From: DASSWG01 sp041689995
Lineage (GTDB): Bacteria > Bacteroidota > Bacteroidia > Flavobacteriales > Flavobacteriaceae
Length of the DNA stretch: 33,888 bases
Reading direction: 5' to 3'
Assembly: GCA_041689995.1 (NCBI GenBank)
Contig: JBDNFD010000021.1
Span: 1 to 33,888, forward strand
The translations under genes were made by a program, and so were the position numbers. A model generated the notes under the pieces. The model did no database searches. It worked only from the letters and a program-made list of their open reading frames with translations, and was not told the DNA's origin. Positions 1 to 6,300 of this stretch are shown piece by piece. The first letter of the stretch is position 1, and each line of letters opens with the position of its first letter.

Positions 1-24
1 AGCAATATCTTCGTGTTGTAGCAT
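1..24 (-). CDS. start of a gene that leaves the window (8 codons seen)
   Basis: On the minus strand an ATG at 24-22 opens a frame reading MLQHEDIA up to the window edge. A -7 type element (TATCTTTA, minus strand, 50-57) lies 25 bases upstream, with an AT-rich leader between and a terminator hairpin behind it. This is the usual arrangement for a first gene of a transcription unit in this phylum. Only eight residues are visible, so no product can be named, and the call rests on promoter placement alone. Confidence 0.4.
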
Positions 25-49
25 GTTTTGTACTTTGTGTTTAGTAACT

Positions 50-57
50 TAAAGATA
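50..57 (-). promoter_or_regulatory. -7 promoter element (TATCTTTA)
   Basis: Minus-strand TATCTTTA is one base from the Bacteroidota -7 consensus TAnnTTTG. It lies 25 bases before the ATG at 24. No good -33 TTG sits at the usual 19-21 base spacing, so support is moderate. Confidence 0.35.
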
Positions 58-61
58 CAAT

Positions 62-86
62 AAAACCAAGGGTTTCCCTTGGTTTT
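62..86. terminator. bidirectional intrinsic terminator
   Basis: A perfect 11-bp stem (AAAACCAAGGG with CCCTTGGTTTT, loop TTT) has A-rich and T-rich flanks and can work on both strands. It follows the stop of the minus-strand gene 98-433 and separates it from the next minus-strand gene, which starts at 24. Confidence 0.75.
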
Positions 87-97
87 CATGCTATTTA

Positions 98-433
98 TTA
101 TCGTTTTAAACCCTCTAAATAATGGGTGCGAAACTTGAGTTCTTTTAATTCTAAATCAAAATCTGATTCATTAAAATTAAATTTTACAGAAATATTGCAG
201 ACCTTATCAATATACAAATACAACAATGAATTATTATCTGAAAAAAATAAATCATATGTTAATTCATTATCTTCATTATAACATTCCGAGTCAAATTCAC
301 TTGACGGAATATTTTCTCTAATCCTGTTTTTAAAAGAACTTGTTTTATTTAAATTAATTTGATAAAGTCTGCCGTTTAAAATAACATAGTTGTAAATTTT
401 TACAATTTCTATATCTTTTGGATATCGAAACAT
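98..433 (-). CDS. hypothetical protein, AT-rich, 111 aa
   Basis: This is an ATG-started frame of 111 residues with no family I recognise. It has no signal peptide or membrane segment. It is rich in Asn, Asp, Glu, Phe and Leu, with alternating hydrophobic stretches that suggest beta structure. The G+C content is clearly lower than in most neighbours, which is common for recently acquired or orphan genes. It ends just before a perfect terminator hairpin, which supports a real transcript. The last 15 codons contain a 15-bp word (126-140) that recurs at 31713-31727 and, with one change, at 32165-32179, so the 3' end of the frame may come from a mobile-element end. It could be a fragment of a longer ancestral gene. 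Confidence 0.5.
   Translation of the reverse strand: MFRYPKDIEIVKIYNYVILNGRLYQINLNKTSSFKNRIRENIPSSEFDSECYNEDNELTYDLFFSDNNSLLYLYIDKVCNISVKFNFNESDFDLELKELKFRTHYLEGLKR
126..140 (+). repeat. copy 1 of a 15-bp repeat (GTGCGAAACTTGAGT)
   Basis: This copy is identical to the minus-strand word at 31713-31727 and one base different from 32165-32179. Three near-identical 15-mers in 34 kb are unlikely by chance. It lies inside the 3' end of the 98-433 gene. The word looks like the terminal repeat of a mobile element, but no transposase is visible next to it. Confidence 0.55.
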
Positions 434-579
434 TGTACTTGTTCATATCCATGTTCTTTTGTAAAATGGATTCACTTATTTATCAGATTTTTCGTGGAAA
501 AAAAAGGTGGATTCAATTGAAAAATTTTAAAAAAAGTTCAGAGGCAAAATCTGTATATAAAAAATTTATTAAAAGAACC

Positions 580-610
580 TTTGTTTTTTCTTAAAAAAGC
601 CTTAAATTTG
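580..610 (+). promoter_or_regulatory. promoter of the four-lipoprotein operon
   Basis: TTTG at 580-583 and TAAATTTG at 603-610 are separated by 19 bases. This matches the Bacteroidota -33/-7 consensus (TTTG, about 19 bases, TAnnTTTG) exactly. It leaves a leader of about 60 AT-rich bases before the ATG at 676. Nothing else is recognisable between 434 and 675. Confidence 0.7.
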
Positions 611-675
611 TGTCCATTAAAAAAACAATATTTCAATTTTTTTCTTTAGAAATTGATATAAAAAACTTGATTTAA

Positions 676-1611
676 ATGAAAAAGATTCTACTAAGCAGTC
701 TTATATATATCTTCCTTTTGAGTTGTTCCTCCCATCAAAAAGTTGTTCAAACGGCTTCTAAAGTACAGCCTGTAAAAACCGAAGATTACAAAGGCTTAAA
801 AAGAAAAGTTGCCATCGCTCGGTTTTCTAACGAAACCCAATATGCCAAAGGAATTTTTTACGACAAAAAGAATGACCGCATTGCCAATCAAGCTTTGGAC
901 ATCCTTTCAACAAAACTGACGGCAAGCAATAAGTTCATCCTGCTTGAACGTAACGCCTTAGACAAAATCATGAAAGAGTCCAAAATGCAGGGAAAAGGCA
1001 GTTTTCAAAATATAGGTGCCGATTACCTGATCGTTGGCTCTGTCACTGAATTTGGACGAAAAAACGTGGGTGATGTCAATGTGTTTTCCCGTAGTAAAAC
1101 CCAAACTGTACAAGCTGGTGTCAGCCTTCGTTTGATTGATGTTGCTACTGGTCAAATTATCTATTCAGAAGAAGCCAAAGGCCAAGCCAAAACTAAAAAC
1201 AAAACCGTAATGGGTTTGGGTGAACGCACGGATTATGATGCTACCCTTAGCGACAAAGCCATTTCTGCGGCAATTTCTAAATTGGTGGAAAACGTAATCA
1301 ATAACCTGATGGAGAGCCCTTGGAAGACCTTTTTCCTTTCCGATGATGAAAACGGAATTATAATCGCCGGCGGTGAAAATCAAGGCATCCATAAAGGTGA
1401 TGTTTTTGCCGTGGTCAAAAAAGGAAAACGTGTAAAAAACCCTCAAACTGGAATGATGATGAACTTGCCCGGCAAACAAGTTGGAAAAGTAAAAGTGACC
1501 TATACCGGGGGCAATGGTCCTAACAATGAGTTTTCGATGGTTAGCTTTACCGAAGGCAAAATCGGAAAAGAAAAATTTGACCAGTATTACATAAAAGAAA
1601 TCAAACCATGA
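676..1611 (+). CDS. CsgG/HfaB-family outer-membrane lipoprotein
   Basis: The 311-residue lipoprotein precursor has a hydrophobic N-terminus ending in a lipobox with Cys17. The body matches the CsgG family: a VAIARFSNET start strand, a LLERNALDKIMKE segment, the GADYLIVGSVTEFG strand and a SLRLIDVATGQII strand. In curli systems CsgG forms a nonameric secretion pore. No curli subunit or CsgE/CsgF gene is near, so export of curli is not implied. It is the first of four lipoprotein genes, each overlapping the next by four bases (ATGA), and has its own promoter at 580-610. The CsgG, DUF4810 and DUF799 set recurs as a cluster in several Gram-negatives. A pore or envelope scaffold role is inference. 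Confidence 0.88.
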   Translation: MKKILLSSLIYIFLLSCSSHQKVVQTASKVQPVKTEDYKGLKRKVAIARFSNETQYAKGIFYDKKNDRIANQALDILSTKLTASNKFILLERNALDKIMKESKMQGKGSFQNIGADYLIVGSVTEFGRKNVGDVNVFSRSKTQTVQAGVSLRLIDVATGQIIYSEEAKGQAKTKNKTVMGLGERTDYDATLSDKAISAAISKLVENVINNLMESPWKTFFLSDDENGIIIAGGENQGIHKGDVFAVVKKGKRVKNPQTGMMMNLPGKQVGKVKVTYTGGNGPNNEFSMVSFTEGKIGKEKFDQYYIKEIKP

Positions 1612-1943
1612 AAAAAATAGCATTAATTTTGGCGGCCATCACTACTATTTCTTTTAGTGCTTGCACAGGTGTTAAAAGCACCACTTCGGGCATGGAAAAC
1701 ACGGCCTATCTCGCGTTTATTTCCCAAGGGAACAATTATAAGGACGACTTGAAAGTCACGTTGGATGACCAAGAACCTTTTACTGCTGAAACCAATAAGC
1801 CTTATACCAATAGACCTAAAGGAACAATCTATAAAATTGAACCCGGGAGGCATAAAATTTCCATAAGCTATCACGGTGAAGTTATTTACCGTAAAGAAAT
1901 ATTTGTATCCACTCAAGAAACAAAAAAAATAAATTTAAAATGA
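1608..1943 (+). CDS. small lipoprotein with PEGA-like beta domain
   Basis: The 111-residue lipoprotein precursor has its lipobox ending at Cys19. The mature part is about 90 residues. Its C-terminal half, from KVTLDD to the end, has the rhythm of a PEGA-type beta-sandwich: a short strand, a turn, IEPGRHKISISYHG, then a final strand. No catalytic motif is visible. The gene overlaps the CsgG-like stop by ATGA and its own stop overlaps the next ATG by ATGA, so the four proteins are probably made in fixed proportion. It is the least typical member of the cluster and could be a Bacteroidota-specific subunit. The fold assignment is by eye only. Confidence 0.75.
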   Translation: MKKIALILAAITTISFSACTGVKSTTSGMENTAYLAFISQGNNYKDDLKVTLDDQEPFTAETNKPYTNRPKGTIYKIEPGRHKISISYHGEVIYRKEIFVSTQETKKINLK

Positions 1944-2284
1944 AGAAAATTTTAAGTGTATCCCTGCTGACCCTCATGTTATGCTCTTGTGGCGGACAGA
2001 AAGAACTCTATTCATGGGGTAATTATGATAAAACAAGTTATAATTATCTAAAAAATGCTGATGAAGATTCACAGCAAGAATTGATGAAAAATTATCAAGA
2101 AATCATCAATGGCCCAAAAAAAGGAAAGAAAAACATTCCGCCAGGGGTGTGCGCCGATTATGGCTATCTTTTGGTCAAACAGGGTAAAGTGGGCAAAGGT
2201 AAAGAGATGCTCAAAAAAGAAATTGCACTTTATCCAGAATCAAAAATATTTATAGATCGTATTCTAAAAATGATAGACGAATGA
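1940..2284 (+). CDS. DUF4810 domain lipoprotein
   Basis: The 114-residue lipoprotein precursor has its lipobox ending at Cys17. After the cysteine the sequence reads ELYSWGNYDKTSYNYLK, and it later has a PPGVCADYGYLLVKQGK segment. Both are typical of DUF4810 proteins, which resemble short TPR-like helical repeats. It overlaps both neighbours by ATGA. DUF4810 genes are found beside CsgG-like and DUF799 genes in other Gram-negatives, which supports one periplasm- or outer-membrane-facing complex. The biochemical role is not known. The DUF identification is from memory of the motif. Confidence 0.82.
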   Translation: MKKILSVSLLTLMLCSCGGQKELYSWGNYDKTSYNYLKNADEDSQQELMKNYQEIINGPKKGKKNIPPGVCADYGYLLVKQGKVGKGKEMLKKEIALYPESKIFIDRILKMIDE

Positions 2285-2937
2285 AAAAACCATTTCTTAT
2301 ACTTGCCCTGATTTCCATAGGTTTATTGACAAGCTGCGGACCCAAAATAGCAAAATCCAAAGCATACGAAGGAATGTATAACGAAAAACCATTATCTGTT
2401 TTGTTGATGCCACCAATTAATCGCAGCACTAATGTTGAAGCCAAACAATATTTTCATTCTACACTTAGCAAACCTATAGATAATGCGGGTTATTATGTGA
2501 TCTCTCCTTTTCTATCTATGGCTATTCTAAAAAAAGAAAGTGCTTATAACTCTGAAATGTTTTTGAATTCATCCTTGACCAAATTTCGTAAGATTTTCGG
2601 GGCGGATATTGCTGTATTTACTATTATCAATAAATGGGACAAGTCCGCACTGGCTTCTAACGTAAAAGTGGACGTGGATTATATTTTTAAATCTACAAAA
2701 ACCAATGAAATTCTATATACCCGAAATGCTCACATTACCTACGATACATCTGTTGGCGGTGGGTTGATAGGAATGGCATTAAGTGCTGTCAGCACGGCTA
2801 TCACAAAATATGTGGACGTGGCAAGGACCTGCAACGAGTATACCTTAAAAGATCTTCCTGCAGGAAAGTATAGTCCAAAATACTTGAAAGATGGTAAAGA
2901 GATTGCTGGTAAAAAAGAATTTTCGAAAACCTTTTGA
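2281..2937 (+). CDS. DUF799 / GNA1162-like lipoprotein
   Basis: The 218-residue lipoprotein precursor has its lipobox ending at Cys19. The mature protein has the DUF799 pattern: LSVLLMPPINRSTNVEAK, then NAGYYVISP, a FGADIAVFTIINKWD strand and a glycine-rich GGGLIGMALSAVSTAI helix. The family includes the meningococcal antigen GNA1162, whose structure resembles TolB-like domains. It ends the four-gene operon and is followed by a strong terminator at 2973-3004. With the CsgG-like and DUF4810 proteins it probably forms a lipoprotein assembly at the outer membrane. The cargo or function is unknown. Confidence 0.85.
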   Translation: MKKPFLILALISIGLLTSCGPKIAKSKAYEGMYNEKPLSVLLMPPINRSTNVEAKQYFHSTLSKPIDNAGYYVISPFLSMAILKKESAYNSEMFLNSSLTKFRKIFGADIAVFTIINKWDKSALASNVKVDVDYIFKSTKTNEILYTRNAHITYDTSVGGGLIGMALSAVSTAITKYVDVARTCNEYTLKDLPAGKYSPKYLKDGKEIAGKKEFSKTF

Positions 2938-2972
2938 ACGGTGGATATTAATAGTTTTAAAAAAATCTATTG

Positions 2973-3004
2973 AAAGCGGAAAAACCCAATTTTTCCGCTT
3001 TTTT
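2973..3004 (+). terminator. intrinsic terminator of the four-lipoprotein operon
   Basis: The stem AAAGCGGAAAAA (2973-2984) pairs perfectly with TTTTTCCGCTTT (2990-3001) around a CCCAA loop, followed by more T. It starts 35 bases after the stop of the DUF799 gene. Confidence 0.8.
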
Positions 3005-3053
3005 ACTGGTCAAAATCCATAATTTGATTTTTTATTTTTCTTGTTTCCGATCG

Positions 3054-3080
3054 CCCGCTGCCGCCAGTTTGCAACTGGTG
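3054..3080 (+). repeat. left REP-type palindrome
   Basis: This is a 27-bp GC-rich sequence whose core (CCGCCAGTT, TGC, AACTGGTGG) is an imperfect hairpin. It is inverted at 3566-3592 with a single G/A difference. It lies just past the stop codon of the RAYT gene. Confidence 0.75.
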
Positions 3081-3095
3081 GCCATCACATCACCA

Positions 3096-3500
3096 TCAAT
3101 TATCCAATCCCATAAAACCCGCTCGATCTATTTTAAGTCCACTGCTGTCGTCTTGAAAGTTTCTTGCACTGCTGTGTTTCCAGTCTGTGGGTAACCATTC
3201 TTTTCGGCTTTCTTGTGGGTTGTTTTCTATGGTTTCGATAGTTTTCTTTGCAGTGTGCTTTTTGAAATCCCGCAAAAGACCCGATGGGTCTTCATTTGCA
3301 GAACGAAAAACGAAATGGACATGGCTTGGCATAAAACAATAGGCATACAGTTCCATCCCTTTTTCGGACCTACAGTAATCGATGCTTTTTGTCAGTACTT
3401 CAAAATAGGGTTGTCTATTAAAAACGTCAAGCCAATAAACCGTGGCAAAAGAAACAAAATATGCCGCGGCCTTGTCATGGAATTTGTAGTTCCTGCTCAT
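3096..3500 (-). CDS. RAYT (IS200-like, TnpA_REP) transposase, internal in-frame deletion
   Basis: The 134-residue protein has the N-terminal RAYT signature: SRNYKFHDKAAAYFVSFAT, then LYAYCFMPSHVHFVF with the HVH metal ligands at 60-62, and DPSGLLRDFKKHTAKK. Full-length relatives are about 180-190 residues. Here the text jumps from NPQESRKEW (94-102) straight to PTDWKHSSARNF (104-115). That skips the 50-60 residues that normally hold the YIHxNPVxAG helix with the catalytic tyrosine. The frame is kept across the gap. The protein could still bind single-stranded REP DNA but should not cleave it. The expected length and missing part are from knowledge of the family; the gap itself needs an alignment to confirm. 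Confidence 0.8.
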   Translation of the reverse strand: MSRNYKFHDKAAAYFVSFATVYWLDVFNRQPYFEVLTKSIDYCRSEKGMELYAYCFMPSHVHFVFRSANEDPSGLLRDFKKHTAKKTIETIENNPQESRKEWLPTDWKHSSARNFQDDSSGLKIDRAGFMGLDN

Positions 3501-3565
3501 ACCGGGAAATTACGAATATTTTTTCAAGAAATTGCATGTTGAGCTGTTTTAGGCTTTGCCTAAGG

Positions 3566-3592
3566 CACCAGTTGCAAACTGGCGGTAGCGGG
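3566..3592 (-). repeat. right REP-type palindrome (inverted copy)
   Basis: This is the inverted partner of 3054-3080 with one mismatch in 27 bases. It lies 66 bases upstream of the RAYT start codon. Together the two copies delimit the element. Confidence 0.75.
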
Positions 3593-3646
3593 GATGTTCC
3601 GTACCGTTCACAACATTATAGTAGCCCTTGTGCTGAATCCCAAAAA

Positions 3647-4297
3647 CTAAATCATGGCTTTCGCCAGTCTGTTTGGAACAATATTGGTTGTATTATATCC
3701 CTCAAACTCGTTTAGATAATAAGAAATAGTAGTGCCAAAAGCATCGGAAAAATAATCTTTTCCACCGCTACGCAAATAACTTTTCACGCCACCCGGACCT
3801 GCCAAATGAGCCGCAGCAAGAATTCCCGATTCGGTGATCTTCACATTATTGAGGGTTTTTCCAGCATAGCGTTTGATTTCCCTTCGCAATATCCATTTGT
3901 TCCGGGAAGCATTGGCATAAAAAGCTGCTTCTTGCAACTGGGGCGAATCTAAAAATTCATCGGTGTCATTGATGCCGAGCATTTCCAAAGTTCCTTTGCC
4001 AAACTGATATTTTCCCATATATCCAAATTGATTGATGACCCAATACCGGCCTTGCGATTCTTTGAAACCCATCGCTTCCCTAAAACCAATATAGTTTTTG
4101 CTCAATTTGGGCGTGTGCACTTTGGACATAGGTTTCATTTTGCTTTTTTTCGGGACAAAATAAAACGTAGGTAAATCAGAAGTGGCGAACGTGTCGGGAA
4201 TGGCTTTCTTTCGGGAAAATCCGAATAAAAGAAAAGTAACCAAAATGGGCAATATGGAAAATTTTATAATTAGCTTTCGCATGCGCTTACATTTCAT
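3647..4297 (-). CDS. membrane-anchored lysozyme-like (lytic transglycosylase fold) protein
   Basis: The 216-residue protein starts with a basic N-terminus and one membrane segment (LIIKFSILPILVTFLLFGF, about residues 9-27). The globular part has FREAMGFKESQGRYWVINQFGYMGKYQFG, where the Glu of KESQG (about residue 80) is placed like the catalytic acid of lysozyme and lytic transglycosylase folds. AAHLAGPGGVKSYL (about 168-181) resembles the second conserved block. It would act on peptidoglycan in the periplasm. An in-frame TTG lies 33 bases upstream, but the ATG at 4297 gives a normal membrane-anchor start and a 41-base leader after the -7 element at 4339-4346. It is divergent from murQ, which also handles cell-wall muramic acid. 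Confidence 0.78.
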   Translation of the reverse strand: MKCKRMRKLIIKFSILPILVTFLLFGFSRKKAIPDTFATSDLPTFYFVPKKSKMKPMSKVHTPKLSKNYIGFREAMGFKESQGRYWVINQFGYMGKYQFGKGTLEMLGINDTDEFLDSPQLQEAAFYANASRNKWILRREIKRYAGKTLNNVKITESGILAAAHLAGPGGVKSYLRSGGKDYFSDAFGTTISYYLNEFEGYNTTNIVPNRLAKAMI

Positions 4298-4338
4298 TGA
4301 GGCTTTTTTTTCGATAAATTCGAACCTCAAAATTTTTG

Positions 4339-4346
4339 CAAAGATA
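4339..4346 (-). promoter_or_regulatory. -7 promoter element (TATCTTTG) of the lysozyme-like gene
   Basis: This is a perfect TAnnTTTG element on the minus strand, 41 bases upstream of the chosen ATG. No clear -33 TTTG lies at 19-21 bases. Confidence 0.55.
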
Positions 4347-4492
4347 CAACTTTTCTTAAAATGGTAGTTATCAATATATTAAATAAAAGTTAAGGTTTGT
4401 TTTTTGTCTTAACCGTAGTATTCATAAGGATTAATCAACCTATATTTTTTGTTTTAAAAGAAATAAAAGTCAGAAAAAATATTTTCCGCTTG

Positions 4493-4500
4493 TATCTTTA
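4493..4500 (+). promoter_or_regulatory. -7 promoter element (TATCTTTA) of murQ
   Basis: TATCTTTA ends 26 bases before the murQ ATG and differs from TAnnTTTG in the last base. The 195 bases between the two divergent starts are otherwise very AT-rich, with no other recognisable element. Confidence 0.45.
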
Positions 4501-4526
4501 CCACCAAAAACCATTCAAAATTTAAA

Positions 4527-5357
4527 ATGGAAGATTTTATAAAAACCACCGAATTGGATTCCAACTACAATGATTTGGAGAAAATGTCCGTTTCTGAATT
4601 GTTGCGAAACATGAACGTAGAAGACAAAAGTGTTCCGGAAGCGGTCGAAAAAGTATTGCCACAAATAGAACGATTAGTGGTGCAAATCGTCGAAAAATTG
4701 AAAAATGGTGGAAGACTGTTTTATCTTGGTGCTGGGACCAGCGGTCGGTTGGGAATTTTAGATGCCAGCGAATGTCCGCCTACATTTGGCACCCCACCTG
4801 AAATGGTCATTGGAATTATTGCTGGCGGTGATCATGCCATTCGAAATGCAGTTGAGTTTGCAGAAGATGACACGCAACAAGCTTGGCAAGATTTAAAGAC
4901 TTATAATATTTCTCAAAAAGATATCGTCGTGGGATTAGCCGCCTCGGGAACCACGCCCTATGTGGTTTTTGGCTTGAAGAAATGCAATGAACGGGGAATT
5001 GATACAGGTTGTGTAACTTGTAATTTTGGAAGTCCTTTGTCGCTTACAGCAAAATTCCCCATTGAAGTGGTTGTAGGTCCCGAATTTGTAACCGGTAGTT
5101 CACGAATGAAAGCTGGTACTGCACAAAAACTAGTATTAAACATGATTTCGACCGCAACAATGATTGGTTTGGGAAGGGTAAAAGGGAACAAAATGGTGGA
5201 TATGCAAATGAGCAATGAAAAATTGATAGCTCGAGGAATAAAAATGCTGAAAGAAACCGCCGGACTTTCTGAAAATATGTCTAAGGAATTATTGAAAAAA
5301 CATGGTAGCGTCCGGGCGGTACTAAAAACTTTGAATGATGACAAAAAGAACGAATAA
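4527..5357 (+). CDS. murQ: N-acetylmuramic acid 6-phosphate etherase
   Basis: The 276-residue protein is an SIS-fold enzyme that splits N-acetylmuramic acid 6-phosphate into N-acetylglucosamine 6-phosphate and D-lactate, a step of cytoplasmic cell-wall recycling. It has the diagnostic block LGAGTSGRLGILDASECPPTFG (68-88). Glu82 and Glu113 (in AEDD) correspond to the two glutamates (83 and 114) described for the E. coli enzyme. FVTGSSRMKAGTAQKLVLNM (about 190-209) is the second conserved block. The length is slightly short of the usual 270-300. It is divergent from a lysozyme-like gene, and its 3' end overlaps the start of the DUF6095 gene. The kinase and permease that usually feed this enzyme are not in the window. 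Confidence 0.96.
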   Translation: MEDFIKTTELDSNYNDLEKMSVSELLRNMNVEDKSVPEAVEKVLPQIERLVVQIVEKLKNGGRLFYLGAGTSGRLGILDASECPPTFGTPPEMVIGIIAGGDHAIRNAVEFAEDDTQQAWQDLKTYNISQKDIVVGLAASGTTPYVVFGLKKCNERGIDTGCVTCNFGSPLSLTAKFPIEVVVGPEFVTGSSRMKAGTAQKLVLNMISTATMIGLGRVKGNKMVDMQMSNEKLIARGIKMLKETAGLSENMSKELLKKHGSVRAVLKTLNDDKKNE

Positions 5358-5562
5358 GGAACTATTAGCCAAGGGATTAAAATATTTGGCAGGGGCATTG
5401 CCATTAATTGCGATTGGCCCCATTGTAATTTTCAGCGCTTTCAATAATCAGGAACATCCTTTGTATATTCCGATCTTGGTTTTTGGGATTATTGCCAGTA
5501 TTGCGGCAATTTTTCTAATGTTTATCGGAATCAAAACAATGATGAAAGCCTTGTTTGATTAA
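5335..5562 (+). CDS. DUF6095 family two-helix membrane protein
   Basis: The 75-residue protein has two membrane segments, LAGALPLIAIGPIVIFSAF (about 18-36) and IPILVFGIIASIAAIFLMFIGI (about 45-66). A basic N-terminus suggests both ends face the cytoplasm. Two consecutive ATG codons at 5335 and 5338 can start it, and the second is just as likely. Either way it overlaps the last codons of murQ in another frame, so the two are translationally linked. I recognise the pattern as DUF6095, a small family of Flavobacteriia often placed beside murQ. Its function is unknown. It also looks distantly like small subunits of envelope complexes, but no motif supports that. Confidence 0.8.
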   Translation: MMTKRTNKELLAKGLKYLAGALPLIAIGPIVIFSAFNNQEHPLYIPILVFGIIASIAAIFLMFIGIKTMMKALFD

Positions 5563-5572
5563 TGGAAAACAG

Positions 5573-6193
5573 TTATTGTTCATCTTGATTTGCAATTGTT
5601 CGGAAAGTCAGATTTATCCTAACTTTGTTAATTTTCTTTGTAGGCGGAAGTCGATGTTGCCAATGTGTTTGAGTGGCGCCTTTCATAACTAATAAACTTC
5701 CGTGTTCCAGAATTAGTTCCACTTTTTTTTTGGTGTCTTTGTGCTTGAGGACAAATTTTCGTTCCGCACCAAAACTTAATGACCCGATGGCACCGTCTTG
5801 TTTTAAATCGGGTTCGTCATCGCTGTGCCAACCCATTCCCTCGTTTCCGCTGTGATAAAGATTCAGCAAACAAGAATTAAAAGTTTCATCCAATTTCTGC
5901 TCAATAATTTTTTTTAACTCCAATAATTCTTTTGTCCACGGCAAAGCCAATTTTGTGGTTTTCGAATAGGTATATTTAAGAGGTTTTTCGCCATACCAAG
6001 CTACTTTTCGTTTGGTGATGATTTTTTTTCCAAAAATAATTGCTTCATCGTTTCTCCATTCAATAGCGTTAAGAAGGACTCCCAAATAATAGTCGGCTTC
6101 CTTTCCATTCAACAGTTTGTTGTAATATTTTACGGTTCCGTCGTAGGGCAGAAGGTTTCGTTTTGTATCTATTTTTCTAGGAGAAAACTCCAT
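5573..6193 (-). CDS. AlkB-like 2-oxoglutarate/Fe(II)-dependent dioxygenase
   Basis: The 206-residue protein matches the AlkB family of nucleic-acid demethylases. It has the iron ligands in WHSDDE (His123 and Asp125), the distal His180 in HWQHRLP, and the 2-oxoglutarate-binding arginines in RINLTFR (192-198). NLYHSGNEGMGWHSDDEP is the typical lead-in. It probably repairs alkylated bases. An in-frame TTG at 6247 would add 18 residues. I chose the ATG at 6193 because TTG starts are rare here and the family usually begins shortly before the LLPYDG segment. A terminator at 6253-6281 separates it from the lipoprotein gene upstream on the same strand, so it is transcribed alone. Confidence 0.9.
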   Translation of the reverse strand: MEFSPRKIDTKRNLLPYDGTVKYYNKLLNGKEADYYLGVLLNAIEWRNDEAIIFGKKIITKRKVAWYGEKPLKYTYSKTTKLALPWTKELLELKKIIEQKLDETFNSCLLNLYHSGNEGMGWHSDDEPDLKQDGAIGSLSFGAERKFVLKHKDTKKKVELILEHGSLLVMKGATQTHWQHRLPPTKKINKVRINLTFRTIANQDEQ

Positions 6194-6252
6194 TTCTTCA
6201 ATTTTAATATTTCTGTCACCAAGTTCAAATTTTTCGGAATATTTCAAAAATA

Positions 6253-6281
6253 AAAGAACCTCCGGATAAAGGAGGTTCTTT
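6253..6281 (-). terminator. intrinsic terminator of the DUF6252 lipoprotein gene
   Basis: This is a perfect 11-bp stem (AAAGAACCTCC and GGAGGTTCTTT, 7-base loop) followed on the minus strand by a T-rich run. It starts 20 bases past the stop of the gene at 6301-7602. Confidence 0.8.
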
Positions 6282-6300
6282 CAAAATTTATAATTTCAAT

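Larger units (their letters stand above)
3054..3592. mobile_element. REP-flanked RAYT element (internally deleted)
   Basis: Two 27-bp inverted copies of a GC-rich, self-complementary sequence (3054-3080 and 3566-3592, one mismatch) enclose a single gene of the REP-associated tyrosine transposase family. Each copy can itself fold into a hairpin of about nine base pairs around TGC. This is the arrangement of a RAYT with its cognate REP pair. The element sits in a neutral spot between the operon terminator and the 3' end of the lysozyme-like gene. The transposase lacks the region that carries the catalytic tyrosine, so the element is probably immobile now. Confidence 0.75.

Noticed and set aside
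3054..3592. Inverted palindromes as a CRISPR array
   Set aside because: Only two copies, inverted relative to each other, enclosing a transposase-like gene. There is no regular spacing and no spacers.
6199..6229. TTTG-N19-TAAAATTG as the promoter of the AlkB-like gene
   Set aside because: The spacing is right, but the -7 element ends five bases from the chosen ATG and deviates from TAnnTTTG, so the call would be forced.
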